Positions 46,761 through 60,661 of a stretch of 64,000 nucleotides of DNA are shown here, one piece after another. Source of the stretch: Pomphorhynchus laevis (Eukaryota; Acanthocephala; Palaeacanthocephala; Echinorhynchida; Pomphorhynchidae); contig WNNJ02000901.1 of the NCBI GenBank assembly GCA_012934845.2, forward strand, positions 433,501 through 497,500, given 5' to 3'. A model generated the notes under the pieces. That model saw only the letters and a program-made list of their open reading frames with translations. It had not been told where the DNA came from and did no database searches. Within the stretch, counting starts at the first letter, position 1, and each line of letters starts with the position of its first letter. A program made the translations under genes and the position numbers.

Positions 46761-47395
46761 AAAAAGTCGGATACAAATCATCAAACCTAATAAGCTATCT
46801 AGTTAGTAATTCACATGAAAACAGAGCACACAGTTTATTCTTGTGGATTAAATGGTCTAACATGTAAGTATTTAAGTAATTATAGAAAAGCGATAGAAGA
46901 ATCTGCTCAGCGACCGCAGTTTTGTATTCATTGCTTAAATCGGTCGTCGTAAAGTAGTTGAGTAACAAATGATCCATCTGTCTTATGTTTTCCCATTGAT
47001 TTTTGCATACCGTCCGCATAGGAAACATTATAAAGAACGCGTTACTTGTTAGAGCACGTTAATAGTTTTCTTGTGTTTGATTCACCTGCAATATTTAAAT
47101 TGAGCTAAGTGGTGCAACTGGCAATCGAAACATAAGAAGGAATTTCGCATTTGATCTATCTTTGAGACCCAAGAAACTGTTAAGTTGCTGACATATTTAT
47201 AATTTAAGTTTATGCTATGTTAAACACTTCATTAAAACTTATATTCCTTGAGTAAATTATTTTAAAGGTTAAATTTATTAATTTTTTTTATTTACTATAT
47301 CAATTTTAAAGGATTTAAATTAATTCATCAACAAAAAATAAATTTTAATATTTGGTAAAAGATTTCACTAAATTCTAACAAGAACGAAGAAATTA
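46761..47395. other. Gap without recognised gene
   Basis: A minus-strand open frame (47028-46795) has no recognisable motif. Otherwise AT-rich. Confidence 0.3.
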
Positions 47396-47399
47396 CTTT

Positions 47400-48320
47400 A
47401 TTCCAAAAATTACAATATTTCAATAGCTTCTGGATCATCTTTAATTTAGTAAAGGAATAATTAAAGTCATAGAATTCATATTTAATTACAAAAAAGATTC
47501 ATGGCATAATATGGGATTTGATTTTTATTGAATTTCAGTAAATATGGATATAATAAAGATATGTATTTAGAACTTACTAAATTAAAGGATAACTATATAA
47601 TAACAACTATTGATAAAGCTAGTAATAACTTTGTCTTCATATGCAAAAAAGCTTTATTATGATATACTGATGAAAAAGGTTAATTCTAATGATTTAAATA
47701 TAAACACAACATATGAGCGTAGTGATTTTAGTTTAGAAACAATTATTACAAGTCACTGTTCGATAATGGATAAGGGTATAAAGGTTGAATCAGATAATAA
47801 AACTATACCTATATTACATTGGAATCCAAAATTACATAAAAATCTAATAAAACCTAGGTTCATATGTATTGCGTTTAAATGTGCATTAAAACCGCTTTTG
47901 GTTTATATGAATAAAATACTTAAAGTAATTAAAGCAAACTTCAAGAAATATTGTAGGGTAATCGAAATTAATACTGGTATAAAACACTATTTCAGTATTA
48001 ATTCTACAAAAGAATTTAATAAATTTTCAAAATATAAATACATACGATTTTAGTACGCTTTATACAAATCTAGATTTAGTAGATATTAAAGAAGCGTTAG
48101 TAAAATTAATTAATCTTATATTCGGAAAAAGATATACATATATATGTTATAATAACTATAACGCTTATCTAACAAAAATTGAACCATAAAATAAATATAA
48201 ATATATGGATAAAATTGAATTAATAGAAGTCTTAAATATTTTTATAAAATAAAATTTTTTAAAAGTATTGAGGGACATCTATATTCAGACAAGTAAAATG
48301 TGTTTAAATTTACAAGAATC
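47400..48320 (+). mobile_element. Naiad-like PLE fragment, RT N-terminal half
   Basis: 47550-48180 matches 23650-24310 closely (ILHWNPKLHKN, KPRFICIAFKC, SINSTKEF). A minus-strand PLE-type hairpin lies at 47412-47446. Broken. Confidence 0.75.
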
Positions 48321-50370
48321 AAATTTTTGCATGATCATTTTATGCATACCATATAATATTACAGAGTTAATATCATGAGTTGATTTGATTTATCATGATT
48401 ATCATGAGTTAATTTGATAGAAAGTGATAGAATATTTTTCAATGACTAATAATATATTATTCATATAATGTGTGAGCATAATTATTTTATGGAATATTAT
48501 TATGGAATATGAATTCCATAAGTTAATGAATATAAATTTGTTCAAAACTGTTTGAACAAACAGTTATATATTGAAGTATATGATCCTTGTTATGGATGAC
48601 AGTAAATACATTTTTAATATGACATTGAAAAAATCCATTTATTTCTTATAGTTAAATTTAAGAAACGACAAATACATCTAAATTATATATGCTAACCTGA
48701 TAACATAGCATTTCCTCCAGATTACCTCTAATCCTTATTCTAATACATTCTAATAAATTTATATTCTACTGTTAAATTTACATTCTATTAAAAATAAATC
48801 TAAATGGGAGGTGATTGTAGCTGACTTGTTTTTAAGCTTTAGAGAATATAAATTTGTTCATAATGTGTAAAAAATAAATCTAAATTATATAAATATATGA
48901 AATATATGTTTCGATATATTGATGATATGTGTGTATTTAACTCTAATTATTCTTATTCAATAAGTGAACAAATTTATCCAGGTAGCGTTATTCTGTTCAT
49001 TTATATACATAATAGTTTTTGAGTTAATAAATTTAGTTTTTGCTGATAATAATCGTTGCAATTTTAAAACGTGGACCAATTATAATTTGATCAATTACAA
49101 TTATAATTTGTGAATAAATTTATCCAGGTAGCCTTATTCTTAATAAAACCAATATTGATGATAAAGAAGGTATATATCTTGATATAAGCATTAAATTAAC
49201 ATTAACTAAAACTACTATTAATTTTAAATCGTAAAGATGACATTTAAATTTACAATAAACATAATCTTGCATGAGCATTCATGCAGACCATATAATATAA
49301 AATATAATACATCAAATAATGAAATTTTAAGAATTGCCATAAAATTTTGGATTTCACTCTTTCCACTAATAAATAACAGAAATCAATGAGTGAACAGTCA
49401 ATTCATAATATGTAACGATATTGGCTTTCTTTAAGATCATTTAAATAATTTATTAGATACATATTTTAAATTACGTTACTATAAAAAGAAAACCAAAAAG
49501 AAAATCGTAAAATATATAAATCAAAATATTTGATATAATCTATCATTTACATGTATTTGACATCGATGCTATGTTTAGTTGGTGAATTTGGGCCGAATCC
49601 TGATAACAATGCAGTTCCTCCTGATGATTTCTAGTTTAAAAAATCTGACTTAATAAATTTGAAAAGTTATCTAAAATTTATATTCTCTTTCAACAATTTA
49701 TATATGAAACTTCATCTCAGGGATCGTTAAACCGTTTATAGTCAAACTGTTATTTATATCTAGATTTCGTTTTGATGGTGCAACTCTGTCAATAACCTTT
49801 AATCTTAACTATATTAAATAGAATATTTATTAATTGGTTCATCACAAATATTGATGATAAACAAGGTATATATAAATATGAACATTAAATTAACATTAAC
49901 TAAAACTAATATTAATTTATATCGTAAAGATGACATTTAAATTTACAATAAACATATTTTTGCATGAGCATTCATGCATACCATATAATATAAAATATAA
50001 TACATGAAATAATGAAATTTTAAGAATTGCAACAATTTGTAACGATATCGGCTTACTTCAAAATCATCTAAATAATTTAATAAATACATATTTTAAAATT
50101 GGTTACTATAAAAATACCATCAAACAGAAAATAATAAAATATATAAATCAACACAATATAATAAAAAATTAATTTAATCTATTAATCGAAATTTTTTATG
50201 GATAATAAATAATATACTTTGAATTAGAATAATATACTATATAATCAAATTTCATCAGATGAAATAAGTTATTAGCATGTATTTGGCCCCGCTGCTATGA
50301 TGTGTTCAGGAAAAAGGCTGAAACCTGATAGCATAGCAGTTCATACTGATGACCTCTAATTTTAATACTG
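48321..50370 (+). mobile_element. Series of Naiad-like PLE fragments
   Basis: Pieces of the RT C-terminal part at 48800-49000, 49100-49330 and 49850-50200 (FRYIDD, SLILNKTNI, IPYNIKYNT and similar) alternate with 3' stem-loop blocks at about 48690, 49600 and 50292-50339. Several truncated copies inserted or recombined here. Old and broken. Confidence 0.65.
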
Positions 50371-52075
50371 ATAAATTAAATACTATTAATCGGTTCATAA
50401 AAAATGAAAAAAATTTCCTTTAATAAACATAGATTATAGAGAACTTTAAGATTAAGATATTTATTTTCTGTATTTATGTAAAAGTATAAAATACGTAGAC
50501 TCAATTAACTAATATGATTAATTATAAATCTTCCTACGTGAGCTTTAAATTCCGTGTTTAAAATCCAAGCAATAAAGTTTATCAACAGTAGAGTTATCCT
50601 CAGGGATCATTAAACTGTTTATAGTCAAACTGTGAACATATACTTATGTTAAATATATCTAGATTTCGTTTTATGGTGCTGCTCTGTTGATAACCTCTAA
50701 TCTTAATTATATTAAATGGAATATTTATTAATTGGTTCATTAAAATTAAGTTATAAAAATTTCTTTTTCGGAATTATTCTTAAAGAAACAGTTAAGTTAT
50801 TTCATTTATTTGAAATAATTGTAATTTATTTATAAATTATTCCCCGTAATGTGTATATAAAGGTGTAATAAAGGTGTAAAATTAAAAAGGATTTTAAGTT
50901 TTCAATTAATCAATTCATAAAAAGAGAGTTATAAACGATACTTCATAATATAAAAATCTACATAATGGAAAATCTAAAGATTAAAATATTTATTTTAAAT
51001 TTCTAAGTATCTTGTACATAATTCGTGGACTGAGTTAAATGATATGATTTATTAGAAATTATCCTACGTGGGCATGTTTCTTATTAATTTGCGAATATTA
51101 AAATCTAAGTTCCATACAAATGGCAGAAGTACTACCGCGCAGTGCGTATTTAATTTTGCGAAATCTTATGAAATTTCATATTTACATCAATAAAAGCGGT
51201 TTATATTTTTTGTTAATGATATATTTTGCTATATCCCATTTAGGTCTAATGATATTATCATGATCTAATCAAGAAATAAATGGGTCACACGAAAAAATTG
51301 ACTACAAGATTGTGATCAGTAATTGGATCACGATAAATAGATCAATATATAAATTATTTTGAAATATTTATTTTGTATAACGTTTTATATTCTATATTTG
51401 TATAAAGTTTACATAAAGTTTATACTTGTATAATATTTATTATTTTGCGTAATTAAATAAAAATACGTTTACCTATTAGTAATCCGTAAATTAAATTATT
51501 CTGGTTTTATTAAGGAAATCATAAAAATATAAAAAATGTGAATTATAGAAAATCTTAAAATAAAGAAACTTTAGGTTTGTTTCTAACAATACTAGCAGCA
51601 GCTAGCAAAATATAACAATATCTTAGTGTTTTATTGATCCAGCTTTAATTTAAAAACTAAAAAAATAATGGATCGGCATCAGTTATTTATTAGTTTTACG
51701 TTCATTTATTTATGAGCAACTTTTTAAAGAACCGAAAATAATTCCATCTTTGAATAATTAATATTCAGTATTTAGACTTTGAAATTCCACATTGAATGGT
51801 GTATCAACATCACACTGTATAATTGTTAGGTATTAAAGTAAAAATATTGGTTCAGCTATACTTAATACATAGCAAGACAATAAATCAGGAAATAAATGGG
51901 TCACAAGAAAAATATATTGATCACAAGACAGAATTATTATCTGATTGGATATAATTTCGTAATGAGTGAAATGAACAAATTATCAAATTACCAAATTATC
52001 AAATCTTACAAAATGAGAAAAATTCAGTAAGAATTTTTGCAACATGGCATGCCAAATATATGCCCACAACTAACA
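50371..52075. other. AT-rich region with PLE tails
   Basis: Terminal ACGTAGACTC-type motifs near 50494 and 51026 mark PLE 3' ends. TATTTATTAATTGGTTCAT blocks recur (about 49828 and 50727). No host gene seen. Confidence 0.45.
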
Positions 52076-52079
52076 ACAG

Positions 52080-52418
52080 GTTTTCAAGAACTGTAACAAA
52101 TCCAAATGTTTGCTCGTTATACATGGTGAAATTATGATTTCGAATGAAGGATTTACACAGAGAGATTCCATGAGAATATCTGAATTTGCAATGATTTCCA
52201 TTCCTTCCATTAATGATATGCAGGAAAAAACACCAACAGTATATCATATATGGCACAAACGATGCATGCTGTATCGGAACATGGATGACATCTTCAAGAA
52301 CTTGAAATCTCGTCATTCAAATTGGTTCAAAGTGCGGATTTTTGATCAATGTGTAAAAATAAAACTTCATTACCCGGACTTGTCAATTAGAATTCAGTTA
52401 GTTCCAGTCACTAAATGA
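52080..52418 (+). CDS. Possible terminal exon, unknown protein
   Basis: Open from a TAACAACAG acceptor-like site to TGA at 52416-52418, about 112 codons. It reads KNCNKSKCLL near the start, then ISEFAMISIPSIND, then YHIWHKRCMLY and WFKVRIFDQCVKIKLHYPDL near the end. Residue composition is more protein-like than most frames here and it matches none of the transposons in the window. No upstream exon or start is identified and the family is not recognised. It could be a host exon or chance. Confidence 0.25.
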   Translation, partial: VFKNCNKSKCLLVIHGEIMISNEGFTQRDSMRISEFAMISIPSINDMQEKTPTVYHIWHKRCMLYRNMDDIFKNLKSRHSNWFKVRIFDQCVKIKLHYPDLSIRIQLVPVTK

Positions 52419-53255
52419 TGCAATAAGCAAATATGTGATACGACAAACTATTATTACGCTACCCCTGCGATATGGTAGTATTGGCTTCGCTCTCTCTCTA
52501 TATATATAAAACCACATCGATTTAGAAATGCAAAAATCATTCTGAATGTGCTAACCAACTCTCAATAGAGTCAGATTTTATAAATGGATATTGCCTCAGA
52601 TATTTAATTGGAAGACTAATGAGTCAAGAAAATGCAATATATTGATAAGCTCAAAAAATATATACCTTTTTACGTAGTACTTTTGTGCTACGTGATAGAA
52701 AAATAATAAAAATTTTAAATACAACAAACGAATAGCGGAGATTTGTTCAAATAACATTCTCGATATTTGTAAGCAAATAATATAGGGTACGCGGAATATG
52801 TTAGAAAAGCACGCTTGTTAATTAGGATCGGACTGGCTCGATATGCATATGAGCAAGAGTGAAATTAGCAGAACGTAATCCAAGTGCAGTGGGAAATCAC
52901 TAAAACTCACAGCTATAGCTAATTACATCTTCCATGTAATCACATGTGCACTAATTATTTTAAAAATAGATTTATTAATTTAATTAAAACAAGTTTGAAA
53001 GATATCTTTATTCGAATTATTATAGCAGACCGCATCACATGTTCAAAAATATGATCAATTCGCAAAATACAATAAAAATTACATTAAAAATTACAATTTT
53101 TGAAACACTATTTAATTAAATAAGTTTTCGATTATTTTTCAACAAATTAAAAACGTATATTTAATAGAAATAATCAATTTCCTTAGCAAAAGTCATTTTG
53201 GACGTTTTGCCGTAATGAAACACGCAATTCGAAAGAAATTAACTTTACATTTTTA
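52419..53255. other. Gap without recognised gene
   Basis: AT-rich. A (TA)n-like stretch lies near 52495. Nothing recognised. Confidence 0.4.
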
Positions 53256-53261
53256 ATATTA

Positions 53262-53909
53262 CACACAAACAGGAAAGTATAAACCTGCATGCTTCTTCAC
53301 AACCTTCATCGGGAAGCTTAACCCTAAGTGGTAGGAGCATTCCGGGTTAAGCATCCAGGCGAAAATTGTTAAAAAGCAAGCAGATTTATACTTTCCTGTT
53401 CGTGTTAATAAAAAAGTTGTATTGAAATTCTTTCTTATTAATACAACGTCATTAGTAGTTTTCAATTCATATGAACACTATGTGTGGAGTGACGAAACTT
53501 AGCATCGGCGCTAGAGCTTTGCTCGTGCTTTGTAGCTAGAGAGCTTTTGCTAGTGCATTGTGCTTTAGCTGTTTAGAAGCGTGTTGTCCTGTAAAAATGC
53601 TGTCTGTAAAACCACTGCTTATGCAAGCCATAACAGATGTAAGGCTTGCATAAGCCTTACATCTGTACGGAGTGTGCGCTTAGTGAATTCCTTGCAGAGG
53701 TTTAACAAGGATAAAGTACTGTCGAAGTTGTGTAGCTACAAGGCCACACTGATAAGACCACCATGCAGTGATGAGTAGACTAAGGTCAAAACGCCCTATT
53801 GGGGCAAAACGTTTGTGGTAGGAGCATTCCGGGTTTAGCTTCCAGGCGAAGGTTGCGCAAAAAGCATTCAGGTTTAAACTTTCCTGTTCGTGTGTAATAC
53901 TAAAAAAGT
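53262..53909. repeat. Repeat set: one inverted and two direct copies
   Basis: A block of about 90 bp (GTGGTAGGAGCATTCCGGGTT to TACTTTCCTGTTCGTGT) occurs at 53328-53418 and 53815-53909, and part of it inverted at 53262-53325. Between the direct copies lie nested palindromes (53619-53654 and 53634-53665). An ACGCCC-TATT-GGGGC hairpin followed by AAAACGTTT (about 53791) resembles PLE ends, so a PLE-derived cluster is likely. Confidence 0.55.
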
Positions 53910-54176
53910 AAAGTTAATATATCAAATATAAATTCCTTAGAACAACACTTTCGCAAACATATCATGAGGTCAACGAAGTAAAAAATAAAATAATCAATAA
54001 TTCAGATTGTATTTATTTGAAATCCTTTAATTATTTGAACTTAATTATACTAAACGTGAAATTATATATTTCTTAAATTAGCAGATAATTCGCGCGCTAT
54101 TTGTTCGAAATTTAATACTGTTGTGTGATTTGCTTGGTAAATTCACAGTAACTTAAAGTGCTTTTAAAAAATCAAG

Positions 54177-55071
54177 ATGTTCAACATGTTAAATTTAAAT
54201 ATGTATTTTAGTAATATTTTAATATATTTATTTTCCCAACATATATGTGTAAAGGAAAATGTTGTTAGTTCAAACGAATGTGCAACAATCAATGATGTCT
54301 TGTTTTGTAATAACATCACCGATAAACCTATAATAGATTTATCTAGCGAAGATGCAAAATACTTGGTCATACAGAATTCAAATTTGAGCATCAATGAGCA
54401 GCTCATTCCCGAAGAGCTAATAACGCTCACGATTTTACATTCTCACATTGAATGGATTCATCCGATGGCCTTATCAGACCGTTGGGAATTAACAAGACTA
54501 ATCTTGGAAAATGTTAGTTTCGGTTCGCAAATTCGGAATGGAATCAGAGATTCATCACTCTACGACGTGCATTTCATACACATGCAAAATTTGAGCACGG
54601 TGCCTGCGATTGTAATGGGTCCTGTGACCGAAGGATTGCATGAAATCAGGTTTGAAAATATAACAATTACATCTAATAATACGATGTTATCGTCGATAAA
54701 ATCACTAATAAATGTCGACCAAGTTGTTTTCAGTAACATCATATTAAACACTGACGACTGTCGTTGGGCCGCTCTGCTAGCGTGGGGTATGCCAGGCGAA
54801 CGACATATTTTAGATCAGAAGCTAGAATCAATGAAGGCGGAAAATTTTTTTGCAGAAATAAAATTCACTATTGATGATGATAATGCATTAAGGATATCAT
54901 TGCTTAAGCATGTTGAATACAATTGCTGGAATTGTAAAGAATTGGCCTCTGAATTGTGCCATAGGCATGCAAAGTGTAAAGAGAAAAACGGTAATATGCA
55001 ATGCCTTTGCACAGGACATCATACAATGTCGAATGATTATCAATGTCAAAATTATCCGTTACGAGCAGCAG
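54177..55071 (+). CDS. Secreted/type I membrane protein with LRR-like region and EGF domain, exon 1
   Basis: ATG at 54177, with a second in-frame ATG (residue 9) that opens a good signal peptide (MYFSNILIYLFSQHICV). Residues about 35-240 have an N-terminal Cys pair (NECATI, LFCNN), then LRR-like lines (LVIQNSNLSI, LTILHSHIEWI, LTRLILENVSF, LHEIRFENITI, VDQVVFSNIIL). Residues about 255-290 form an EGF module with spacing C-x7-C-x5-C-x8-C-x-C-x11-C. A donor GTATTT at 55072 ends the exon in phase 1, the usual phase after an EGF module. If unspliced, the frame stops at 55077-55079. The exon at 60662 supplies a TM segment in matching phase. Likely a cell-surface receptor or ligand of a fast-evolving family; I do not recognise the gene. 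Confidence 0.75.
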
Positions 55072-58000
55072 GTATTTAGATGTTGCTGCTTTCAGGTAAA
55101 GTATAAAAATTCATAAAATATTACATTATAAAACATCCTTGTTGTTATGCAGTCAACGCTTTCAAGGATTCTGATAGGGTAAATGCCAATGGCACTTGCT
55201 TCTCTGTAAGCAATTATGTTTCACATAACTGAATTTTACTCTGCATTTGCAGATTTAAAAATAACCCTATATCCGTATTGATTATACTAGGGAATCCTGA
55301 TCTGTAGTAATTAAGTTAAGATCATGATATAGGCAACTGGTCCTTGTCTATAGTAACACGGGAACGTTTGTATCTGCTTATTTGTATAACCAATATAATA
55401 ACAAATACTATAATTATATAAAAATAATATAACAAATACTATAATTATATAAAATGATTGGCTTAGCACAAATAAAGTTATGCATATCTCTTCTCATGCA
55501 AATACGTTTTGCTCGAATTTTAAAAACAGCATAATAATTTTAATTTTTCACTTTTGATTCATATATTAAATATCTTCATAATTTAATATATATAAGGCGC
55601 TCAAATAGTCCAGGCATTTAGTAAAACAAACTATTTTTTATATTCAAAGGATGTAAGATGGTAATTGTGATAAGGATATTACAAATCAAAGCAAACTCTT
55701 TGATTTCCTTGAAATATTTTTAATTTATCTCTAGTAATAAATTAAAAGACATCTCCGAGAATTCGCTGACGTGGTAGCATGGGCCTAGCCTCTTTAAAAT
55801 AACCATGTGCTTTCCGGATCATCCTAATTTTATACGGCAGGAATTTTAATAGCTGTCGTTACTTACTTTCTCACAGAATTCCTTTAGAGGATACATTTTT
55901 ATAGTTTGATCACAGAATGTGTATTCCTCGAAGATGCTTTTTAGTATATTCTCGGAGATGAATATATTCTCGGATATGCCTTTAATATATTCTCGAAGAT
56001 TCCTTTAAAATATACGACAAAGCCATCGAAACGACTGATGGTACTTCACCCTACTGATGAGTGCTGACGGCCATCATCAGCTCATCTAAGAGTGATAAGG
56101 AAGTCTGCTCTGCATATAATCGAACTCCGGTTTTTGGCAACATCTACGATTATAAAAATCAAGCTTATTAGCTTCCTAAGCCCAGTTTTACACATTATCC
56201 GATCAAATTATAAATATGCAGACACTTAGATTTAAGATCAAACTCTACAAAAAAAAACGCATTTTATTCGCTAAAATGTAGATTAAAATTAATTTAAAAA
56301 ACTAAAGTCGATTCGACAAAAATATCTGAATACAAGTCGATAATTTAGTAGCTGATGATCAAACCTGGTATATAAAATATCATTCTTTGCATTAACGTTC
56401 AATATTTGCATTAAGCAAAATTTGTAGCAAGCAATTAGTAACGATTAATACGGATTTGCTAATTTTTAAATTTATAAGCAAAATTATCTTATCGTGCCCT
56501 GCATTAATATCAGTGAGTCCTCATTGCGATTTTAAAATGCCTATTGCATTAAAAACATTATTTCATAGCAAGATCAATCAAGCACGTTTCGTGTCTGTTT
56601 TTTTATGATGCTATCAGCAGTAAGATAAAAAATAAAATACTATTTCATTGATCCTCTCCGGGTTTCCTAATTTAAAAAATATATCAAGAAGACATATTTC
56701 TAGTAAACATACCCTTTATTTTTCTAAGAGTCAATATAAAAATATATAAATATATAAAACATGGCATTTTATGTAATAAAAATATATCATATATATTAAA
56801 CTGTAATTATAATTATATTAAATACGTAGACTCAGTTTGCTGATTTAATTATATTAAAATGTATGTTGTATACATTTTTTAGAGAAAAACTGTTTTAATT
56901 GCCTAATTAGAAGGTTACATACATGTCAAATTTTAGTAATAATTGTAATAAAAAATAAAAATCTGACAAATACTGATTATTTTAACTGTTAACGGTTAAT
57001 GTGTGCTCAATGTAATTGATTCCATAAACACTGCATATGATATTATCCCCAAATTCGGGCAGAATAAGCATGTGACTTCTAGTGTCGTCAAATTATGCAG
57101 TAAAATACTATCAATGAATTCGTTCACTAATCATATATCTGCAAACCAATTATTGCATCACCGCACAAATTAAATAACTAGTCAACTGTATTTATTAACA
57201 TTAAGTAGATATATACGAATATCTGTAATCTATATATTAATGACATTCCATAAATTATAAATGGCATTTTTCAAAATAATGGGCCAGAAAATGCTTTATT
57301 TCCTTTTAGTTAAGAAAGCCGATGCAATTTTTTTTGTTAATTTAACTACATCCTATAGGACATATGTGTATTTCAAACTGTTAGCTGTTCTAATCCAAAA
57401 TATAGTTATTCATCTAATATGCTATTGATTCCTACAATAAAAAATAGTCATACAGTTTAAAAAAGAATTTATAATCATTTACTACATTTGCCCATGGTCT
57501 GCATATCTGTGAGCTCTCGGTTCTGTCAGCGTATGCTCGTGATAAAAATAATTCGACAAGCCTACCCTTTAACGCAAACAATAGGAATTTACTTGATCAT
57601 TCTAGCAAGAGATAGTGATTTGCCAGATGGATGGCTATGCCTTTCTTTGTTTCTTATTCACAGATCATTACAATGTATAGCTAGGAATAGACAAGTTGAG
57701 CACTTTGGGAGCCATATTCTCATCTTGATCTGACCTGAATGGCCCGACTAATTTATAAAATGTAATAATTTTGTGACCAAGCCAACACAGCTTGATCAGT
57801 AATATAGAATTAATAGGAATTTTTATTTTGAACTTGAACAACGATGTCATCATTTATTGATATTTACATTACTCAAGGTCTATCTCATCGACTGACATAA
57901 TTGGTTGATCTTTATATATCATCTTCAAATTCTAGTGACGGACTGGATGAAAATGCTTGAAAGGCGGATCTGGCTCGCGGTCCACTGGTTGCCCATATGT

Positions 58001-60661
58001 GGTATAGCTTGGTGTGGAAAGTTCAGTTTGGTAAAATTTTGATATTGATTTGTATATAATAGCTATATATGCATTCCATATATATATTTATTTTACTAAT
58101 ATATTTATTAACACAAAATATTAAAATAATGTAGAGAAATTTACTAACCTCTTTAACCGCTTTTAGTAAGAGGTCATAAAAACAAATAAATTCGAAAAGC
58201 AATTTCAGAAACAAATGTAAATCCTTGCCATCCTCTCGTCTTGTCATTTTTGATACTGCTGTAGTCGGTGAGAGTTAAATTCCTGGCAGCTTATAAATGT
58301 GCAAAGACGAATCCCTCCAGATTAATGATCTTCTATGCGTGTTAAAATTGCGCCAATTGTCTTGTGTCTAACAAGTGTTAAGTACAACTAGGGGTCTAAA
58401 GTGTAAATTTTCAAGTCTTATTCTTGGAGATAACCCTACTGCTCGATTTTCAACCCCCCCCATCGACTTGAATTAAATTGTGCAAAATTTCGCTCTGAAA
58501 GATCTTGCCAGAATGCCAGTAAACGATATTGTATCAAGGATATTGTATTTGACCCAGCCGCCATGTTGGATCGAGGAATAGGTGACGAAACCTAATAGCA
58601 TAGCAGTTCCTCCTGATGACCTTATAAAAGCGCGGCTAGTTGCAATAATCATCGATGCACATTTTATATCAAGATGAGCGGTAAAATACCAATGAGAGGG
58701 CATATGGATAACGAGTCATCCATACGAGTCATCGGAGTGATGATGAAATAAAATCACTGAGCAATAATTAGTTAAATGCCTCTAAAGTTAACTTAAGCAT
58801 GCAGACTTTTGGAAATAATAACTAAGTTATCAGCATGCATCACAAATGATACGAATGGTGATGATTCAAGCAATGACAACTGGAGTTAACCTAGAAAATG
58901 ACTAAATAGTAATTAGCTAAAAGAATCTGCTTGCATTTGTTTTGCAAATGCAAGACAATTTTTTTACTTAAACAATTATTTTATTAATAACACACTTTTT
59001 TAATATTTTAATTTGTTTAATAAATAAATAAATTGGTTACGAACATACAAAGGGTATGGATTATATGGATCTTCTTGTCTAATATGGACGGCTTCACCAC
59101 AGGAGAAACGATAACCTCGGATACACATCGACGCGGTCCGACACAGAGCTTAACTAATCTCACTTTTCATTCAGTTGATACACTGTGTGTAAGTGCAGTT
59201 CGCACTTACACACAGTGATCAAATTATAAGTGATCAAATTATAACATGTTGGTAACATATTCACATTTAATATAATTTAGTTATATAAATAAATTAATTA
59301 TTTATTATTAATAATTATTAATTATATTCAATAATATAATTTATAATATATTTTACGAACAATCATAAATATATCTTAGCTGATAGCTTTGAGTGCATTC
59401 AAATTTCAAAGTATTTCCATTCGAATTCAAGTTAGAATTTAAAACTTGCTTTTACAGAGGTTTTTCTAACGATTATTAGTGTAAAGAAATCGAAAAGTTG
59501 AAATATAAAAAGATAGATTTGCGCTTTTAGCAAATATTCACAACTTTTATAAAATTAGTAAAAGATTAAACAATAAATTTTAGTTAAGACGGATGAGAAT
59601 AAAAGGGATAACAAATTTCAGATTCTTACAATTAACGCAGCTGTGTTCTCGCCTTATTTGAATAATAAATTTGTATCCTTAACGTTCTACAATCTTCTTT
59701 AAAACGTAAAATTTTATCAATAAAGTTGAAATAACGATTATTTTGACTAAATAAAACTCTACGAGTGTAAAATAATAACCCTTTCTCGGTATAAAGCTTA
59801 ATAATAATGATAGGTAAATTAGAACTGCAATAAAATTATTATAAAAAATACCTTTGATAATCTAGCGAGAACAAATTAATGTGAAATGCAATTAACTCAA
59901 TTAATTAAGTCAATCTCAGCTGTTCGTTTTGAAATCATGATTTAAACAGTAAAGCAAACATATATTAAGTTGTATTTACTTATGAAGGATCGAATTTTAC
60001 AGTTTACTTAAATAAAATTATAAATATTTGCATTTACAAATTTAAAATTTACAGTTTAAAATTTACACTCTGGCTGATCAATTTACAATTGATCAGCCAG
60101 ATTTAGTAGATCTCTCAGAGAAAATATTCAATATATAATTAAACTATAAAATTGATTTTCCCAGCAATGTAAATACGTTTATAAATATGCAAAATAAAGT
60201 TAAGTTACGGAACTACAGCTTATAATTTACATAATCATTCCAAGTCCATATTTTTTAAAATTAATTCAATGCGCTAAGTGCGTGTGTCTAGCGCATTATT
60301 TAAAATGTGAAATTTCCAGACTAGAATTTTATGAATCCCTCAGTTCTATTAATATTTTTACAAAATAAAAAGCATTTTTATGCGAAGATGAACGAAAATG
60401 TACAAAGTTATTATTTGATTGACTAAAAATAAAAAATAGTAATTCAAAAATGTGCGCCAATTTTTATTTTTGAATAAAGTCAATGAGTGGTCTTTACTTA
60501 AGGGTTAATAAAATTTTAAAGTAAATATTCTAATTTTATTATTTCACATTTTGAACTGAAAGAAATTAATTTTTATTTCGATTTTAATCAATAAGATCGG
60601 ATGTATTATATACCTAAAAGCAACGACATTTAAAATTTGAAAATTAGTGACCCGAATTTAG
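55072..60661 (+). other. Predicted intron of the EGF gene
   Basis: About 5.6 kb, AT-rich. Contains PLE 3' ends (terminal motif near 56823; stem-loop block 58540-58640) and perfect palindromes at 58930-58954, 59181-59217 and 60070-60100. No further exon is confidently seen, although others may exist. Confidence 0.45.
58540..58640 (+). repeat. Naiad-like PLE 3' stem-loop block
   Basis: TTTGACCCAGCCGCCATG, then GACGAAACC, then CATAGCAGTTCCTCCTGATGA. Same order as at 25078-25140, with two mismatches in the 8-bp stem. Confidence 0.65.

Noticed and set aside
57488-57733. Hydrophobic ORF inside the predicted EGF-gene intron
   Set aside because: No signal, splice or family evidence; its length is within chance for this region.
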